A stretch of 64,000 nucleotides of DNA, from positions 21,326,001-21,390,000 of the forward strand of contig NC_053422.1 of assembly GCF_016859285.1 (NCBI RefSeq). The letters run 5' to 3'. The position numbers were made by a program, and so were the translations under genes. Within the stretch, counting starts at the first letter, position 1, and each line of letters starts with the position of its first letter. A model generated the notes under the pieces. It searched no databases and had not been told where the DNA came from. It worked only from the letters and a program-made list of their open reading frames with translations. This document shows, piece by piece, positions 40,809 to 57,957 of this stretch. This stretch comes from Xiphias gladius. Taxonomy: Eukaryota > Chordata > Actinopteri > Istiophoriformes > Xiphiidae.

Positions 40809-43786
40809 TCAGATGTCCATCTCAAACTGGTTGTCATCTGTTAAAAAAAAAAAAAAAAAAGAGACAGGAGAGAGTTCATGTTAAAAAGGGGAGATATGAC
40901 AATCAGCACATTTGTGTTTGCACCCCAAGCACGACCACACCTTAATGAATTGCAGAGAAAGGGACAAACTACAGCCCTTATCAATAAATTCATAACTGAC
41001 AGAAAAAAAACAAATGCTTGACTAAAAAGGTGTAAATCGCAAATCCAATCCCCATGACACATCCTGTGTGTTTACTAACCAAGAAGAGAGAGAGTAAAAA
41101 GGGGTCAACTCTAATTCTCATGGTCTTTAGTTTGACAATAGGAATGGAAAGGGATGGCTAGATGATTGGATATATTTAACTAGATAATAACTGTCAACTT
41201 GACTAGTTTTAAAGTTGGTAAAATCCTGGTTATGCTTATGAAGGCGCATTCCCCGAAAGACTTAACACATGGTGATAATGACTGAGCATTCCTCTCCCAG
41301 TCCTCGACACAGCACAACTGCTGTGCTGCAAAAATGTAGGTATGGCACTGCAGGAACACATGCTGCACCTATCTGCTGTTTTAGCACATGCCGACAACTC
41401 TTAACATAAAATGAAGACTCATGGAGGGTAAAAAAGGGCTGCAAGTTCACGAAAACCACATTAAGCTGGAAAAGCATTCTGAGCATACGGCAATTGATGT
41501 GTGTAGTTTTTATTGGATAAGACTACAAAATTGTGCATTGCATTTTGATGTCAAAAATACAAAAAATATGAGATGTATGGACAAGGCTGCAGAATCCAGT
41601 TGTGTTTTAGTAATGAGATCTTTATGTGTTCACACACACAAACGAACTTTGGACCATGTGTATATCTGTACAGTTATTCCACTCTATATATCTAGTCAAG
41701 TTTAGAGAAGACATAAGCCGTATAGTGGTGTGTTTACCTGCAATTTCCTTCTCTTCCTCTTCAGCCTCCTCTTTGAGATCCTGCAATTTCCCCATGGGGT
41801 GTGTAGCAGGTACAGTTACCCCTGGGATCTGGGGCAGACAGCATGGGGGGGTCCGGGCAAGAGGGGAGTTTCGACAATCCAACAGAAACTTCCTGTCATA
41901 GATGATGCGGGTACCTGTGTTTAAGAATGAGGGGGGGGGGGGGGGGGTTAAATAAAAATAAAAAAAAGTTACTGACCTGGAGTAAACAAACATCAAATCT
42001 CACTTTCTGACACAAAGTGAAATAAATGCTCTGAAGTCAAACAGCAAACCAGATGCTGGGGTTTTACAGGATCAAATGATATTACTTGTTACTGCAGCAC
42101 CTTTGTATCAAGGTACATATCTGAGGAGTCAATTATCATTATCCTCTACTGGAGGTGATTTGAGAGGAAAGAGAAGGGTTTCTGCGTGCGCGCGGAGGGG
42201 GGCGGGGGCTGCCGCTGCAGTGAGTTCTAGGAAATCAGAGTACAAAACATTCTCTCTATGAACCGAGAGGCCTTGAAATTAAAGCCACATTTTTCTTCCC
42301 TGACTGAGTTAAAGATTGAACATTGACAGCAAATGCAGCACACTTAGGTATGCATCCAAGGATGGCTTTTCTCAGGTCTTCTTGTAACTGTGACATTATT
42401 TAAGCTTAAGGCACAACACAAACCCTACAGCTTAGCACATCTAATGTCTACTTGGCACTCTTCATGTCTGTCACCATTTGGACCTAAACCAACTCCAAGC
42501 AAAAACAGTGTCACAAATAGCATGTTGTCATAAGTTCGACCAGGACATGGCTGAGTCAAGGAGTGGTTGGCTGCTTGTATAATTCTCTACTGGAGTTTGA
42601 ACCCTTCCATACAGCATCAGCTCACCCACTGTACAAGGAAAACATGTTATGTAATAACAGTGGTGAGCAGTTCATCCTGGACCAAGGAAAGTAAAGCAGA
42701 GGGGAAGGAGAAAAAAACTGGGGTGAGGAGCAGGGGCTGGAATGCAAACTATATTGCTCTTACTCCCCATGCATTAGACATTTCCTCTCCCTCCTCCTCT
42801 TAACTTGTACAGAATGTTCTCTACTGTTCCTTAAATGCAAAGCACAGAAAAGTGGTGATGGGACAGCCTCCAGCTCCTCCACCTCTGCTGAGGCCAATCA
42901 CTTTGCTCCTCCGGCAGCTGGACATACACACCCTCGTCAAATCACATGGCCCCGGGTTATACAGCTCTTGTTGTCTTTAGACAACCAGTGTTTTTGATGC
43001 AGCAACAAGTGACTGTTTGCCCAGACCTGTGTGTGTTGTACAATTTATTTTATTTTATTTATATAAAATGTAGGTCAAAGCTACTGCTATTGTTCCGCTA
43101 TCAGCAATGGAAAGATATACATTTCCTTTTTTTTTTTGCAGCATTGATGTGCTTTTAATTTGAAGCTGGTAACATTGACAAACAAGAGTGACAAACGGCT
43201 GTGCAGAAAAAAAAGAAAAAAAAAGTTCAGATTGCCAAATCGACACGACGGTAAACTTGTTGACATCAATTTGGGCTGCAGCCAACTGTCACTGTGCAGA
43301 GTGCGAGCAACGACTTTAAAACTATTTCTGGTTCAGAATTGCTCACATTTTAATATGGTTATTCCACGGTTTTAGGGCGACTACATAATACGATATAATC
43401 CGATATTTCATCAGCTATTCTAAGCTTTCGTGTATAGTTTGCAGTTTCTCGCGAGAGCTTATTGTGGCGCTGCGAATATCAGCACGTATACGTAAACCCT
43501 TGAGCCACAGCTACAAAAGTTAGTTAACGCGTCCTTTAAAGTTCTGTGTTGTGGGCGCCTTTCAGGAAATAAAAGTGGGACTAAATATGAAACAGCACAT
43601 TATCTTGAGAGAAAACACAGCGCTCTTGAAGTTTGCATTTCCACAGTTCTTACCTCCAGGCGTGGTGGAGAAGAGGGTCCCCCCGGGTGTCTGGCTGTAA
43701 CAGTCGGGTAGCTGGGACCAGTCCTTCAGGGTGAGCACCCTGGTGGGGATGGGGCAACTTTTAACTTGGTTTGAGCCGGTCGACAT
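40809..43786 (-). CDS. eif4ebp3: eIF4E-binding protein, 4E-BP3 type, 112 aa
   Basis: Translational repressor that binds eIF4E and blocks eIF4G when hypophosphorylated, under mTORC1 control. Three minus-strand exons: 43654-43786, 41738-41914 and 40809-40837 (339 nt including stop, phases consistent). The 4E-binding motif is YDRKFLL at residues 50-56. The TOR signalling motif FEMDI forms the last five residues (108-112). Thr-Pro sites equivalent to the mTOR targets are in [15 protein letters not shown] (T33 and T42), with further SP/TP sites at 61 and 66. CPIP replaces the RAIP motif near the N-terminus, and [10 protein letters not shown] follows the helix; both point to 4E-BP3 rather than 4E-BP1 or 2. 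It is about 12 residues longer than the human protein as I remember it, with the insertion around [14 protein letters not shown]. It may be the paralogue called eif4ebp3l in zebrafish. Confidence 0.95.
41931..41947. repeat. 17-base G/C homopolymer at a splice acceptor
   Basis: Seventeen consecutive G on the plus strand. On the minus (gene) strand this is a 17-C tract that begins upstream of, and ends 16 bases before, the acceptor at 41915 of eif4ebp3 exon 2, so it serves as the polypyrimidine tract. Confidence 0.9.
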
Positions 43787-44327
43787 GCTAGCTTCTGTAC
43801 AGCTGCTGCAGGCGGAGTGGGACAAGGGGTTTTTAAAAGCCCTCAAACTCGCAATTTGGTGCTCGCTCACAGCCTCGTACGAGGACAAATGGCTTCAAAG
43901 TTGTCGGCCTATTACAATTAACAGTTACCAAACTAAAAGCTGTGCAACTTTAACTTGTAGGCTGAGGATTCAAACAAGCTCGGAGTTTGGGGCCTGAGGG
44001 GTGTCCGTCGCTACGAGCTGCTACCAAATGCTACCATGTGCTGTATTTGTAACACAGCTGCACCAGCCACTCGTGATGTTTTTGTGTAACAGCTACGAGA
44101 CACGTGGGGCAACGGCTATGTGTTGCGAATATTTTCTCGTAACAGACAGTCCGTGGGGGCGGGGATAACAATGGAGTAAGAAAAGAAAAAAAATCAGTTG
44201 ACTATCATTTATGGATCGTGGTGACCAGTAGACAAAACATTTTCAAAACCAGGCTGAATTTGTAACTACGTTTTTTACACTACAGGAGAAAATAATATGA
44301 CGTGTAAGACCAAGCCTAGACAAAAAT

Positions 44328-44362
44328 CTATTTATTTATTTATTTATTATTTATTTATTTAG
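44328..44362. repeat. (TTTA)n simple repeat
   Basis: Repeated tttatttatttatt units continuing into tagttagtta. Confidence 0.85.
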
Positions 44363-44450
44363 TTAGTTATTGTTTCTGTTTTGTTTTTTTTTACTATAAA
44401 AACGTGTAAAACTCTAAAATGTGAGCTAATAGAAAAAAGGATATACAGAG

Positions 44451-44698
44451 TAGAGCTGCAACTGACTATATACATATTTTTTAATTATTGATTAATCACA
44501 GATTATTTTCTCAATTAACCAATTTATAAAATATCACAAACGATTGAAAAAAATGACATCTGTAATTTCCTAGAACCCAATGAGACTTTTTTATCCGAAC
44601 AACAGTCCATATCTCAGAGATTTTCAATTTGCCACCATGTATGAAACATAAAAGCATTGAATTCTCAAACGTGAGACGCTGCAACCAGGAATGGGGTC
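44451..44698. repeat. AT-rich palindromic MITE, copy B (truncated)
   Basis: Begins tagagctgcaactgac, includes attgattaatcacagattat, tcctagaacccaatgagac, cagtccatatctcagagatt and ctcaaacgtgagacgctgca. It shares the gagctgcaac start and the internal order with copies A (29563-29910) and C (61296-61640). Confidence 0.65.
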
Positions 44699-46459
44699 AA
44701 ATGAACGACCACGAAATGAAATGTGTTTCAGAGTGAGGTCAACACACATGCATAAAGAAAAGTGTAATCCACGGCTTCTCTGGTTCACAAAACACGCGCA
44801 CCTCCACCTCGTGCTTGCACTGGACACCACTGCCCCCTACAGGCGTCTCATTGTTTGGGACAGAGTGTGCACGTTTCTTATGAAGAGTTTATCACAGCTG
44901 CTGCAGATCTGATGGACTCCATCAACATGAATATAGGCTACCAGTATGTTGCAATATGTCCTTATTTGTCTATGTTATTCATATAATTTACCCAAACTAA
45001 ACAAATGTGCAGATGCTGCCTGAAGAGTTTTTCTGTTTGGTTTAAAATATTGGAAATATTAAACTGGTTTCTACACAGTGTACACAAAACGAATTAGCAG
45101 ATTAATTGTTAATTCCACGTGAAATGTTCAAAGTTTTTTTTTTTAAATTTCCACTGAAAAATATAAACAATTAAAAGAAAGAAAATAATATTGCTACAAT
45201 ATTGCTTAACCGGATAAAATGATTATCAGTGATATCAGTGATAGTTGAAAGTGACTTTCGGCACTTTCAGTTCCTTTCTGGGTTCCCATGGAAACGTTAC
45301 TCCTATTTAATTTACCAACCACTTGAGGGCGACATCGACCCAATGAATACATTGGGGCTGAAGGCACATCCCTTGTTCATATTCATATGACATATGCGTA
45401 TTTAACTTTCTTTCTTTATTCTAATAATATTTAAACTCACTGAAACAAAGGTGTTGGAATGTGTAAAATATCAGTGTTAAATGTTAAAAACAACAGATGA
45501 TTATGATCAGTAAAGCTTGTATCTTTCTTAAAAATACAATTAGAGATCAAATATGTTTATTAATTTGCTAATTTTATTGAATGAAACTGTCTTTTGCTTA
45601 TTGTTATTTCCTGGATGTTTGACCTTCACTGTGCAGATTAATGTATGTGCAGTGTTTGACACTAGAAGGCTTTTTTGTTCTAGCATTCATCTCCTGTTTT
45701 GTTTTCACATACTTCTGCTGTGCTCACCTTAAATCTAAGTTTTAAGACGGGTGCATACGACCATGGACCAGTATCCAGTTAAGTGGAAACCTGAAGCTTC
45801 CAGCGCACATAAACCGAAAATGGACTTTTAGTGAAGCCAGACACATCTCACAAAATGTTTTACAATGAGAAATATTTGCACATTCATAGACTGTAGATAA
45901 TAAGATTAATGAGGGAGAATGATTATATGTAACTAAGAATTTTAACTAGGTAACTGATTTGTTTTATTTTTATTTTATTCTATTTTATTTTATTTCTTGT
46001 GGAAAAACAATATCAGACAAACATACTTTAAGCAGCGCTTTTTTAGATGTCTTGAAAAATGCCTGGAAGGTATCTTTAATGTACTTGCAAGCACGGGATT
46101 CATTTACGACCTAAATGTATAAATATATAGTGTGTTAATATGTAAAAAAAATTACATCAGTGTTTTCTTTTCTGCAGCAGTATCAATGCAACATATACAG
46201 CAGAGTCAATAGAATTACTGTATTTAGACTACAAAGATGTAAACAAAACAGTTTATGCAATATACACAGATGTAAATCAAAAATACAAATGACCAGTTTG
46301 AACAAGAAAGAACATATACACCAACACTGCAATGCAAATAACATCTAAGAACAGAGGCTGTACTGACTTCATGTAAGATATTTTTAATATAGCGGATACA
46401 TAGGGGCAAGAAAAACGAGGGCAAACCCGCTTGGGCTGCTCATTGGTTCAGAAATATGG

Positions 46460-46558
46460 AATCAGATGACGTAGTGGTTCCGGGTTTCTAGGTCCTGAGA
46501 AAAGGTAACTTTCGGTCATTTCTAGGCGGTAGCGACACGACTGTTTTCACAGCTGAAG
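46460..46558 (+). promoter_or_regulatory. acsl4: acsl4 promoter region and first non-coding exon
   Basis: An inverted CCAAT box (attggttc, near 46442) and a CRE-half-like tgacgtag (near 46467) precede a CpG-rich segment that ends in a good donor (gctgaag|gtaagaatg, 46558/46559). The next acceptor with a strong pyrimidine tract is at 47961. Start of transcription inferred. Confidence 0.5.
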
Positions 46559-48180
46559 GTAAGAATGCGACAAGCCTGCCAGTCAAACAGGGTATCACTC
46601 TCTAGCTTGCCGCTGTAATCTCATTACCTCCTTTATCCGTTTGTAGATTTATGTTAGGCTTAATTTGTGTTGGCAGTATTGAATGGGTTTTAGCCACATC
46701 CTCAGTAGCTAACGGTAATCAACTTGCCGATGATAGCTGTGCCAGCAACGCGTGGCGGCTTTCGTCATCGTCTGCCGTCCCGCTCCTCTCCCATTGTCAA
46801 GTTACCGCTACAGAACGTATTAACAAAGATCTTTGATTCACCTCGTGTTATGTTATCCTATTTTGAAACCAGCCAATTCTGATAAAAGTTTCGCTTTCAA
46901 TATAGCTTTTGTTCCAAATACGTATTTAAATGTTTTTAAGACGTTCTGGTGGTGAACTTGGTCATTCCCTGGCATACGATCGTCTTATCTGTGGGTCGAA
47001 TTAGCAATATTTGCCCAAAATGACTACTTTATGTTGCCATGGAAATAACTCATTCAAACGGTTTGAGTGTAGGACAGGAAATTTGGGCTATTAGCCTCAG
47101 TGTAAGAACAGTTATTACGTCAGGTACGACAGTTTGGTGTAATTCCTTTGCCTCAGGCATACCGTTGTTTTGAAACCGTATGCTTCTGTTATTTATTCAG
47201 ACCCGGAAGGGAGTTTGCTATATTTGCTGTCAAGCACGGGGATGTTATTTATTTTTAACCGTTTTCCGCTGGTTCTGTCACTTGGGAGTTATTTACTATG
47301 AAGAGTGCAACACTGAGTCCCGTCATTTGTAACTCCTTCATCTCCCCTGCGCTGTGAGGTTGTTCGCGAGCTGAGCTTGACCTAAAGTGACCTTTCACGG
47401 AACACAGTGTGGGGTGAGGCTCAAGGGTATTGTCATTGGTTTTCCACAGCTCGATCCCCCTCAGCATAGCTCATAGTGTGGTCAGCGGGCAGTGGTCAGC
47501 CTAGTCAGAGGGGCCATGTCTCATCACTGCTTCATGCCTCCATGACCTCTCAGATAACCCACTCTTTATTGCTGAAAGGCTGACGTGTGTTTGGACGCTA
47601 CAAGGGAGGGTCCTCAAACTATTGAAACACACCCTTCTAGGAGGTCTCACATATAACTGAGCTTTGAAAGCTGACAGACATACAGAGGCTGTTCTATGCA
47701 GAGTGAAAAGGAGGTGAGTCTCACACGAGTGCTGAGTGTAGTTTTTTTTTTTTAATGAGAAGTGTTTTATCAGACTAACGTTAACCAACTTCCTCTTCAG
47801 GCAGCTGTTGGCAAGTAATCTTGGGGGTGAACATCTGTCTTTTTTTTTTTTTTAACTTTTGACTTATGACTTGTTAAATGCTTTGATTAATGGTAATTAT
47901 TTCATACGTCCTTGATAAATACACTTTTCTCTGATAGTATTTTCTTTTTTTCCAACTTTAGGTATAACGTTGAGTGATAGTGGACCAAATATTTTCATGT
48001 TACAGTTCTGGGATTCTTAAAATAGTCTATTCTGGGAGCTTTTCTCTCTCTCTGACTTCCCATCTGACACAATTCTCCTTACGCATATCAAAAATCTTTA
48101 GGACCAGCGGACCAAATAAAACCAGTGTGACCACTACTGCTGCTCGCTTCCCTTCCCTACATACTCTACCAGAGATTAGC
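46559..48180. other. acsl4 5' intron and remaining 5' UTR
   Basis: Intron from the 46559 donor to the 47961 acceptor (tttttctttttttccaactttag), then 5' UTR to the ATG. It contains poly-T runs (47741, 47840). No other gene recognised. Confidence 0.5.
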
Positions 48181-53378
<5,198 letters not shown>

Positions 53379-54570
53379 CTTCGACAGTTTCACCCAAGAG
53401 TCCCGGTTTTCACCATTGCCACTGTTTTCATCTATAAATAATTTTCCTGGTACTTATTTTGGTTTGTCATGCTGTTTGTGTACCACAGACGTCCAAATGA
53501 AAATGTCTTTGAACAGAAAGTGAAGCTGTAGATAGTTGTAACTGTTGATCCATGTGTGCTGCTTTTTGTTGTTGTGTGTTGAAGTTTTGATTGTCAAAGA
53601 GATGCACTGAAGTGGCAACTCTTATTCCGTAAGAAGGGTTTGAGGCCATTATTGAACTCAACTGCCATCCATTCAAATCCGCTGGCACTCAGTTTGTAGC
53701 TGATTTAAAAAAAAAAAAAAAAAGTACCACACTCCTCCATATATCTGATGCTTTGTTGTTACTTCAGTTGAAAATATTAACAACTGTAATCATCGCAGAT
53801 GCTTATAAAGCTCTTTTGTAAAGTTGGAGTACTGATGTTACTGTGCCTTCAGTCTGCAGCACTTGTGTAGTAAAGCGGAAGTAAGTGGCATCTATATAAA
53901 AACAAATAGTTTGTGCATTTGTTACAAAAATGGCTAAACTGCCATGTTAATGTTTACTTGAGGCTTTAGGAAAAATATCCCCACCCAGACATACACTGAC
54001 ATGGATCATAGAGAAAAAGTTACTAATGATCATGTCTGCATATCCGTTTTTTTTTTTTTTTTAAAAACCAGTGTTTTATTTATTAATTTTTTGTTGTGTC
54101 AGTTTTTCCAGAAAGACCAAAATGTGTAAACACAAATGACTCAGGAAGATAAGCAAATGTTTTAATATATGAAATTGTCCAATGGGTTGCTTGTATAGAA
54201 AGCACTTCTGTCTTGTTGGCACCCTATTTATTAAAGCGCAAGCATGCTTAACTACTACTTACTAACATGCTTTTAAGTATTAGCTATAGTCAGAAATGGT
54301 ATACTGTAATACTGTGCGTATTTTACCTCAGTTAACAGGTTAATGTACAATTTGGTATCAAGTTTATCTGAAGTTAAGTATGTTCATTTTACGATTATAG
54401 GAGTGTTTTCTATGTATTTTTCAAAGTGTTGTGTTGACGAATTTGGACGCAGACATAGACAGTCACTTTACAGTTGGTTGTTCGGTGATCCTGTTTGTAT
54501 TATATTGCTCCGTCATTATGATCACATGCCGTCTTCAACATTTCAAAAATAAACATCTTTTTATAATCAG
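53379..54570 (+). other. acsl4: acsl4 3' untranslated region
   Basis: No coding potential. Contains A(17) near 53708 and T(14) near 54049. The AATAAA signal at 54548-54553 ends the unit, followed by a T/G-rich stretch. Confidence 0.6.
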
Positions 54571-54596
54571 TCTTGTATGACATTTTTTATTTTATT
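54548..54596. terminator. Facing poly(A) signals of convergent acsl4 and nxt2
   Basis: Plus-strand AATAAA at 54548-54553 (acsl4) and minus-strand AATAAA at 54591-54596 (nxt2) lie about 40 bases apart, so the two mRNAs must end very close together or overlap. Confidence 0.6.
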
Positions 54597-54685
54597 ACCA
54601 AAAAATAGAAATAAACCAACAGCATCTTAATTTTCAAGACGGTGTGTGTTGACTGTTCATACATAAAGCTTAGATGGGGAGAGCC

Positions 54686-57630
54686 TCAGCTGTTCCAGTC
54701 TTGAAATCGGAAACAGTCGCTAGCAATCTTCCAAACAGGCTGGTCATTGTTGGGTGAAGCCTGAGCTGTTAAAAGAAAGTTCTGGTTGAAGAAACGCTGT
54801 TTGTTCCCTTCAAACTTGACTGTCCCACCAGTCACCACGAGCAGTGTAGTCTGGCCTTGGGTTGCTTGTTCTGTGAATGAAGAAAGGGTAGACTGATGTT
54901 AAATTACCACACTTTCAGTAGAACATCACGTTTACATTATAGACATGGATACTTAATATGACTTGACATTTTAATGCACAGTGTATTATAGAATATTACT
55001 ACCATTGTACAGGTTACTGTATATATGGCAGATGTAGTATAGCTGAGGTATCTAGTATAGCTGAGGTATCTATCTTTAGTCTCCCCTTTTCTCTATTTAT
55101 ATTTATTTTTCTAGTCTATTACTTTTTATAATTTAGCTTTTAATCATTATTATTAAGTATTATTTGTTGCCTACCTCCTTTTTGTTGACTTATGTGAAGT
55201 AGCCGCCGCAACACTGCAGTTCCCCTTTGGGATTAATAAAGTACTCTATCTATCTAAACACATTTGAGAATCACCAAAAGTATTTGAAAAGGCATTGTGT
55301 TTGTCCCACTAACCGTGAACTGGCTGACAATCCAGCGTTTGAACCTGGAACTCGCTTGATGGCAGCGACTCAAAAAAGTCGCCCAAAGCGTCCGGCCCTG
55401 ACACGGCGTTGCCGTTCCACACCAACGTGGCCTTGTCCAGGTAGAGTCGCGTCAAGTTCTGAGACATAGGAGCCAGTAAATAATGACAGTTAAGGACAAG
55501 ACTAACAGCAGCAATGCCATAGTGTCTGCTCCACAGCCCGACCAATACTGGATTTTGAAGGCCAAACTGATACTGACATTTTAGATTTAAAAAAAACAAA
55601 ACCAAACAAACATCAGATAACAATCTGTTGAAATTTATTTTTTGACAAGCAAAAAATATTTTGGATAAGGATCGCTTAAATTTGATTATTACAAAAATTC
55701 GATCAGGATACAGCCATGGCCAAAAGTTTTAATACCCTTAAACCTCACTGAAATAATGCTCTGCTCTTCCTGGAAAGTGTCTCTTTTTTCATGCATGCCT
55801 TCTTGCCTTTGGTTTGAATAAGACAAACAAAAATGTAAAAAGAGCTGAATTCTTGCTTATTTTACAAAAATCTTTTAAAATGCCCTGAACCAAATTATTG
55901 GTACCCCTTAAAAGTGGTAATGAATAAAGAGAATTTAGTGATATTTCAAACAGACTATTGTCTTCAATTAGTATCACAAGTATCTTATGATCAGTCATTC
56001 ACTGCATTTAAATGGAGAAAGTCCTCATTGTGCTGTTTGGTATCTCGTGTGCATCACACTGAATCAATGTAAAGGCTACAAGACCATCTCCAAGCTTCTT
56101 CATGTTCCTGACTATAGTTGCTAATATTATTAAGAAGTTTTAGGTCCATGGGAATGTACAGAAAGGGAGTTTGAATGGGGGAAAAAGAACCAAGAAAAAC
56201 ATAAAAATAGATACATTCTGATCCCCAAAACTAAGGTACAACAGTGTCCAATTGCACCATGCATCGCTTTCTGAATGAATGTGGGCTCCGTGGAGGAAGA
56301 CCCGAGTTTTAAAACAGAAACATAAAAATGCCCGACTGGAGTTTGCTAAAATGCATGTTGACAAGCCACAGTGCTTCTGGGAGAGAGTCCTTCAGACAGA
56401 TGAAGCAAAATTAGAGCTTTTTGGTAAGTCACATCGGTTCTACGTTCACAAAAGAAAAAATGAAGCTTTCAAAGAAAAGAACAGCATCCAGAAGGAAACA
56501 TGGAGGCTCAGTTATGTTAAGGGGTAGCCTTTCTGCCTCTGGCACAGGGTGCATTGAATCTATGCAGGGCACAATGAAATCAGAAGATTATCAAGGCATT
56601 GTGGAGCGAAACGTACTGCCCTGTGTCAGGGAGCTCTGTCTAAGTCACAGGTCACGGCCTCTCCAACAGGATAATGGCCCAAAACATACATCTAAGAGCA
56701 GCCAAGAATGGATGAGAGGAAAAAATTGGACCATTCTGAAGTGGCCTGCTATGAGTCAAGAATCTTAATCCAATCGCACATCTACGGAAAGAGCTGAAAC
56801 TTGCAGTTGGGAGAAGGTACCCCTCAAACATGAGAGAACTGGAGCAGTTTGTTCAGATGTGTGGAGATCTACAAAAAGCACTAGATTGCGGTGATTGCCT
56901 TAAAAGGGTGAGTTACAAAATATTAGGCTCCAATATGTTTTAAAGTAATTGGGGACATTGACAATTAAAAGCTATGTGTCTGTTCTCTGAAATATGGAAC
57001 AGAGAATAGTGGATGCCACATACTTCTGTCAGTTTCAACTTATTTCAGGGAAAATTGTGGATTTTCTATTTTAAGTGAAGGGTACCAAGAATTGTAGCCT
57101 TGTCTGTATGTTTTGACTGGGCCTTATTATATTGTCACTACCCTCTGGTGAGCAGACTATGCATTACCGATACTGTATGTTACCTTAATCATATGAATAA
57201 TAATTGTCTTATTACAGTCTGATATATACACCAGGACTAATACATCTAATAACCTTAAATGTCAATAATATTGTCCATGCATCTGTCAAGCTCTATTGTG
57301 CTCATTTGAAAATAAGCGGAGTGTTGATGTTTTCCAACTTAGAGAACAAAACAAGACCATTACTAACCCTTCTTTTCTTGTCCATGCAGTCGTAGTAAAT
57401 GTTGACAAATTCTTCTGAATATCTACATGACTGGTCGACATGGGTCCTGTAATCCTAGTGTGAAAATCGAGAATTAAATGCTGACCATGATCGTCATGGA
57501 CGGCAAGGGAAGTTATCTGCGACTGTTCGTTGTAAAAGGCGCACATTGGAAACGAGCTAACTAGCAAAACACTGGGCTAGCTGGTTGATTTCAGTAGCGG
57601 TAGTTTCAAGCTTACCAGCGAGTTTGCCAT
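54686..57630 (-). CDS. nxt2: NTF2-related export protein (NXT2/p15 type), 143 aa
   Basis: Partner of NXF1/TAP in bulk mRNA export through the nuclear pore. Four minus-strand coding exons: 57616-57630 (MANSL), 57368-57454 ([20 protein letters not shown] …), 55314-55458 ([20 protein letters not shown] … DCQPVH) and 54686-54870 ([20 protein letters not shown] … [11 protein letters not shown]). Phases close: 432 nt including stop. The sequence is the NTF2-like fold seen in p15/NXT proteins ([27 protein letters not shown]). NXT1 is the alternative; the position between acsl4 and psmd10 supports NXT2. The third intron carries a LINE-tail fragment and the second a dead Tc1 element. Confidence 0.93.
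55035..55072. repeat. Short tandem duplication
   Basis: The unit tagtatagctgaggtatc occurs twice head-to-tail in the nxt2 third intron. Confidence 0.8.
55180..55258 (+). mobile_element. LINE 3'-tail-like fragment with TATC units
   Basis: Contains cagttcccctttgggattaa then taaagtactctatctatct. The CCCTTTGGGATTAATAAAGTA tail ending in a short tandem repeat is typical of fish LINE 3' ends. Only the tail is present, inside the nxt2 intron just upstream (plus coordinates) of exon 55314-55458. Confidence 0.45.
55711..57106 (+). mobile_element. Degenerate Tc1/mariner-like transposon, 1.4 kb
   Basis: Flanked by TA (55709-55710 and 57107-57108) with degenerate inverted ends (cagccatggccaaaag at the left; tgtagccttgtctg at the right, reverse complement). 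Broken transposase frames on the plus strand include CGLRGGR-like sequence, [50 protein letters not shown] and [11 protein letters not shown], with frameshifts between 56279-56527 and 56421-56768. It lies antisense inside the nxt2 second intron and cannot code for an active enzyme. Confidence 0.85.
56279..56860 (+). pseudogene. Tc1-like transposase pseudogene
   Basis: Catalytic-core remnants of the DDE transposase are split between two frames: [16 protein letters not shown] around 56375-56425, then [17 protein letters not shown] around 56655-56715, followed by [10 protein letters not shown]-type sequence near 56770. The frame change near 56480-56510 and later stop codons disable it. Confidence 0.75.
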
Positions 57631-57957
57631 GTGTACAGATGTATGGATCGAAGCAATACTGGGCACTACTACAAGATGGATAGTGGCGGAGCTTTTCCAG
57701 CATTAAGTCAAGTTGCTCCCTTGTTCACTCAGCAGCCAACACGGCCATATTGTCGCATGTATTACTTCCTCCGGGCACCGACTAAACCTACCAAAATAAA
57801 ACGCTTGTACTTGCGCTCAAATGCAATGAGGACCCTCCTAGTATGGCTTTCCATATCGCCTATTTTAATCAACAGTTCAACAAAAAAATAATTTATTAAT
57901 ATTATATATCATTAATATTATATATTGATTGAACAAATGATCAGGTAAACAGGGGCA

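Larger units (their letters stand above)
43990..46480. other. Intergenic region between the eif4ebp3 and acsl4 promoters
   Basis: The two genes are head-to-head about 2.5 kb apart. The stretch holds a TTTA-type simple repeat (44328-44362), a MITE copy (44451-44698) and AT-rich sequence. No gene recognised. Confidence 0.5.
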
